From Frankiales bacterium (lineage in GTDB: Bacteria > Actinomycetota > Actinomycetes > Mycobacteriales > Jatrophihabitantaceae): DNA of 7,864 nucleotides. The translations under genes and the position numbers were made by a program. The DNA is taken from the NCBI GenBank assembly GCA_025963265.1, contig JAOPUY010000053.1, positions 1 to 7,864 on the forward strand, in the 5' to 3' direction. The notes under the pieces are model-generated. The model had not been told where the DNA came from, ran no database searches, and saw nothing but the letters and a program-made list of their open reading frames with translations. Shown here piece by piece: positions 6,130-7,864 of the stretch (position 1 is its first letter; each line of letters begins with the position of its first letter).

Positions 6130-6144
6130 GCGGACTTCGTCCGC
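6130..6144 (+). other. Short perfect stem-loop between cmk and der
   Basis: GCGGAC (6130-6135) and GTCCGC (6139-6144) form a perfect six-base stem with a TTC loop, starting four bases after the cmk stop. No T run follows, so it is not a classical terminator. It could mark an mRNA processing or stability boundary, or be chance in GC-rich DNA. Confidence 0.4.
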
Positions 6145-6177
6145 GGGCCCTAAAGCAACGCACGTGAGAGCGCAGAG

Positions 6178-7539
6178 ATGACCGAGCAGGACGCAACTCA
6201 AACCGACGAGACCGGGCTGGCGATTCCGGTGGTGGCCGTCGTCGGTCGGCCCAACGTCGGCAAGTCGACGCTCGTCAACCGCATCCTCGGCCGCCGAGAA
6301 GCCGTCGTCCAAGATGTGGCCGGAGTGACCCGGGACCGGGTCGCCTACGACGCGAACTGGGGCGGGCGGCAGTTCACCCTGGTCGACACCGGGGGCTGGG
6401 AGCCGGACGCGCAGGGGTTGCAGGCGATGGTGTCGCGCCAGGCCGAGCAGGCCGTGGTCACCGCCGACTTGGTGCTGTTCGTAGTGGACTCGCGCACCGG
6501 CGCCACCGAGACGGACCTGTTAGTCGCGCGCACGCTGCGGCGAGCCAAGAAGCCGGTGGTGCTGGCCGTGACGAAGGTGGACGACGAGCGCGGTGAGTCC
6601 GACGCCGCCGAGCTTTGGTCGTTGGGGCTGGGGGAGCCGTACCCGGTCAGCGGCCTGCACGGTCGGGGCTCCGGAGACCTGCTGGACGCGGTCCTGGCGT
6701 TGCTGCCGACCGCGCCGATGGAGGCTGATCCGGTCGACGGGCCCCGTCGGGTGGCGCTCGTCGGGCGTCCGAACGTCGGCAAATCCAGCCTGCTGAACCG
6801 GCTCACCGGTGAGGAGCGATCAGTCGTCGACTCGGTGGCCGGCACCACAGTCGACCCGGTCGACAGCTTGGTCGAGCTCGGTGGCCAGACTTGGCGCTTC
6901 GTCGACACCGCGGGCTTGCGAAAGCGGGTCAACACCGCGTCCGGCATGGAGTACTACGCCAGCTTGCGCACGGCGAGCGCGATCGAGGCGGCCGAGGTGG
7001 CGGTCGTGCTGCTGGACTCCTCGGAGGTCATCTCTGAGCAGGACCAGCGGGTCATCTCCACGGTCATCGAGTCCGGACGGGCCGTTGTCGTCGCGTTCAA
7101 CAAATGGGATTTGGTCGACGAGGAGCGTCGGGAGTACCTGGACCGCGAGATCGACTGGGAACTGCAACGCGTCCAGTGGGCGCCCCGGGTCAACGTCTCG
7201 GCCAAGACCGGCCGGGCGGTCGACAAGCTCGCCGTCGCGCTGCGGCTGGCCCTCGAGTCCTGGGACCGGCGGATCCCGACCGGGCGGCTGAACAGCTGGC
7301 TGACCGAGGTCGTGGCTGCCACTCCGCCGCCCGGCCGCGGCGGCAAGCATCCGCGGATTCTGTTCGCCACCCAAGCCGACACCCGCCCGCCGCGCTTCGT
7401 GTTGTTCACGACCGGGTTCCTGGAGGGCGGCTACCGCCGCTTCATCGAGCGCAAACTGCGGGAGGACTTTGAGTTCGAGGGGTCCCCGATCGAGATCTCG
7501 GTGCGGGTCCGCGAGCGAGGCATCCGCGGCGAGCGGTGA
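6178..7539 (+). CDS. der: Ribosome biogenesis GTPase Der (EngA)
   Basis: Der is an essential GTPase with two tandem G domains that helps late assembly of the 50S subunit. The 453-residue product is a normal length. G domain 1 shows GRPNVGKST (23-31), DTGGWE (70-75) and TKVD (132-135). G domain 2 shows GRPNVGKSS (196-204), [19 protein letters not shown] (243-250), NKWD (308-311) and SAK (341-343). The C-terminal KH-like domain runs from about 360 and includes [19 protein letters not shown] and [20 protein letters not shown]. The DTGGWE form of the first G3 motif is, as I recall, usual in actinobacteria. Start ATG 6178 has only a weak purine-rich sequence (GAGAG at 6166-6170) upstream. The gene follows cmk by 51 bases. 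Its stop codon lies in the loop of a strong stem-loop, suggesting that the transcript ends or is processed there. Confidence 0.96.
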   Translation: MTEQDATQTDETGLAIPVVAVVGRPNVGKSTLVNRILGRREAVVQDVAGVTRDRVAYDANWGGRQFTLVDTGGWEPDAQGLQAMVSRQAEQAVVTADLVLFVVDSRTGATETDLLVARTLRRAKKPVVLAVTKVDDERGESDAAELWSLGLGEPYPVSGLHGRGSGDLLDAVLALLPTAPMEADPVDGPRRVALVGRPNVGKSSLLNRLTGEERSVVDSVAGTTVDPVDSLVELGGQTWRFVDTAGLRKRVNTASGMEYYASLRTASAIEAAEVAVVLLDSSEVISEQDQRVISTVIESGRAVVVAFNKWDLVDEERREYLDREIDWELQRVQWAPRVNVSAKTGRAVDKLAVALRLALESWDRRIPTGRLNSWLTEVVAATPPPGRGGKHPRILFATQADTRPPRFVLFTTGFLEGGYRRFIERKLREDFEFEGSPIEISVRVRERGIRGER

Positions 7540-7547
7540 CGCTCGCC
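7528..7547 (+). terminator. GNRA-capped stem-loop over the der stop codon
   Basis: GGCGAGCG (7528-7535) pairs perfectly over eight bases with CGCTCGCC (7540-7547); the loop is GTGA, a GNRA tetraloop, and contains the der stop TGA (7537-7539). No T run follows. Actinobacterial termination often works without a T tract, so this may be a terminator or a 3'-end stabiliser. The assignment as terminator is inference; the structure itself is clear. Confidence 0.45.
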
Positions 7548-7565
7548 TAGGTTAGAGTTACCTCC
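7547..7565 (+). promoter_or_regulatory. Possible tRNA-Pro -10 element overlapping a DtxR/IdeR-box-like sequence
   Basis: The 19 bases match the iron-regulator box consensus TTAGGTTAGGCTAACCTAA at 13 positions, including the TAGGTTAG half-site and ACCT of the other half. TAGAGT at 7553-7558 fits TANNNT and could be the -10 of a promoter for the tRNA that starts 36 bases later. No good -35 was seen at the right distance. Regulation of a tRNA by iron would be unexpected, so the promoter reading is the more likely one. Confidence 0.3.
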
Positions 7566-7572
7566 GGTTCAT

Positions 7573-7589
7573 GACCCGCTCACCGGGTC
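7573..7589 (+). other. Stem-loop in the tRNA-Pro leader
   Basis: GACCCG (7573-7578) pairs perfectly with CGGGTC (7584-7589) around a CTCAC loop, ending four bases before the mature tRNA 5' end. It could be a leader element cut off by RNase P or a second U-less terminator for der. No T run follows. Confidence 0.4.
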
Positions 7590-7593
7590 GAAT

Positions 7594-7667
7594 CGGGCTG
7601 TAGCGCAGCTTGGTAGCGCACCTGACTGGGGGTCAGGGGGTCGCAGGTTCAAATCCTGTCAGCCCGA
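7594..7667 (+). tRNA. tRNA-Pro (anticodon GGG)
   Basis: The cloverleaf folds completely. The acceptor stem is CGGGCTG with CAGCCCG (seven pairs). The D stem is GCGC/GCGC with an AGCTTGGTA loop, and the anticodon stem is CCTGA/TCAGG around CTGGGGG. The variable loop is five bases and the T stem GCAGG/CCTGT closes the TTCAAAT loop. The anticodon GGG at 7628-7630 reads CCC proline codons. The discriminator is A (7667), and the next bases CAA show that CCA is not fully encoded, so it must be added. It is on the same strand as der and is followed closely by an intrinsic terminator. Confidence 0.96.
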
Positions 7668-7674
7668 CAAATGG

Positions 7675-7713
7675 AAGAGCCCACCCGTGCATTTTGGGTG
7701 GGCTTTTCCTTTT
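7675..7713 (+). terminator. Strong intrinsic terminator after tRNA-Pro
   Basis: GCCCACCC (7679-7686) pairs perfectly with GGGTGGGC (7696-7703) around GTGCATTTT, followed by TTTTCCTTTT (7704-7713). The stem can extend through AAGA (7675-7678) with the first four Ts. This ends the tRNA transcript on the + strand. Confidence 0.9.
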
Positions 7714-7803
7714 GCTGTGACTGATCGCAGGATTCGGAGGGCGAGCGCCAGCCAGCAACGGTTCCGGTCAGCCCGGCTATTTCTGAGGCTTCCGCTGAAC
7801 AGG

Positions 7804-7864
7804 TTCGTCCGTATGGACGAAATTGCGCGCCGCAGCCGGTTCGAGCCCCACGATTTCGTCCGTA
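7804..7864 (+). repeat. Short palindrome plus direct and inverted copies at the window edge
   Basis: TTCGTCC (7804-7810) and GGACGAA (7815-7821) form a perfect seven-base hairpin with a GTAT loop. TTCGTCCGTA recurs as an exact direct repeat at 7855-7864, 51 bases on. GGACGAAAT (7815-7823) is also the exact reverse complement of 7853-7861. The right edge cuts off the second copy, so it may extend. Function unknown. Confidence 0.6.
7813..7864 (+). CDS. Possible 3'-truncated ORF at the window edge, unrecognised
   Basis: From ATG 7813 the frame MDEIARRSRFEPHDFVR runs open to the right window edge. AGG at 7801-7803 lies nine bases before the ATG, and third codon positions are mostly G or C. The same frame is open back to a GTG at 7717, directly after the terminator. 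I do not recognise the product, and 17 codons are too few for a family call. The repeats at 7804-7864 overlap this start, so the frame may be accidental. Between 7714 and 7812 I see no other supported gene. Confidence 0.22.
   Translation, partial: MDEIARRSRFEPHDFVR

Noticed and set aside
6160..6170. CACGTG before der as a possible parS core.
   Set aside because: The flanks do not match the TGTTTCACGTGAAACA consensus, leaving only a common six-base palindrome.
7661..7864. A minus-strand open frame from the right edge running through the terminator into the tRNA.
   Set aside because: It has no recognisable motif, passes through a strong terminator and ends inside the tRNA, as accidental frames commonly do.
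1..7864. CRISPR arrays, complete insertion sequences, riboswitches, or a defence or biosynthetic system.
   Set aside because: No regularly spaced repeats, transposase motifs or conserved riboswitch cores were seen; the genes are housekeeping ones.

Overview
The window is high-GC DNA with dense, short-spaced genes on the + strand, frequent GTG starts and GTGA stop/start overlaps. The gene order ParA-like ATPase, scpA, scpB, rluB, cmk, der is the conserved chromosome-segregation and ribosome-maturation block of Actinomycetota; from memory it is the Rv1708-Rv1713 order in Mycobacterium tuberculosis. An AroH-type chorismate mutase sits between rluB and cmk, as in several non-mycobacterial actinobacteria. 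The genus cannot be decided from this window.

Layout. Positions 2-1564 hold a membrane-anchored DUF3352-family protein whose N-terminus probably lies upstream of the window. A 183-base spacer (1565-1747) carries a weak terminator-like hairpin and a candidate promoter. A ParA-like gene (1748-2695) follows, then scpA, scpB and rluB, coupled by overlapping stops and starts. After a 49-base gap comes aroH, then an 80-base gap with a possible leaderless promoter, then cmk, a 51-base gap with a hairpin, and der. A stem-loop covers the der stop codon. Then come a tRNA-Pro(GGG), a strong intrinsic terminator, and about 150 bases in which no gene is certain but which contain short direct and inverted repeats.

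How the genes work together. ScpA and ScpB are the non-SMC subunits of the SMC condensin complex. The ParA-like protein is a neighbour usually linked to chromosome segregation. RluB (23S rRNA pseudouridylation) and Der (50S assembly GTPase) serve ribosome maturation. Cmk feeds CDP/dCDP synthesis. AroH makes prephenate for Phe/Tyr. The layout suggests a housekeeping operon read from about 1730, with possible internal promoters before cmk and before the tRNA.

The most unusual feature is in the ParA-like gene. At the P-loop, where the family has a lysine-GGVG-lysine motif, the first lysine codon is an in-frame TAG (1961-1963) and the second is ATG (1976-1978), with no frameshift. These two single-base differences from AAG split one gene into a 71-residue leader ORF and a 239-residue body that lacks a working Walker A motif, while everything downstream looks intact. 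This is a recent pseudogene, an expressed split gene, or a sequence error; the sequence alone cannot decide. I saw no clear new multi-gene system. The rest of the window is conserved housekeeping content plus several small regulatory-looking structures.
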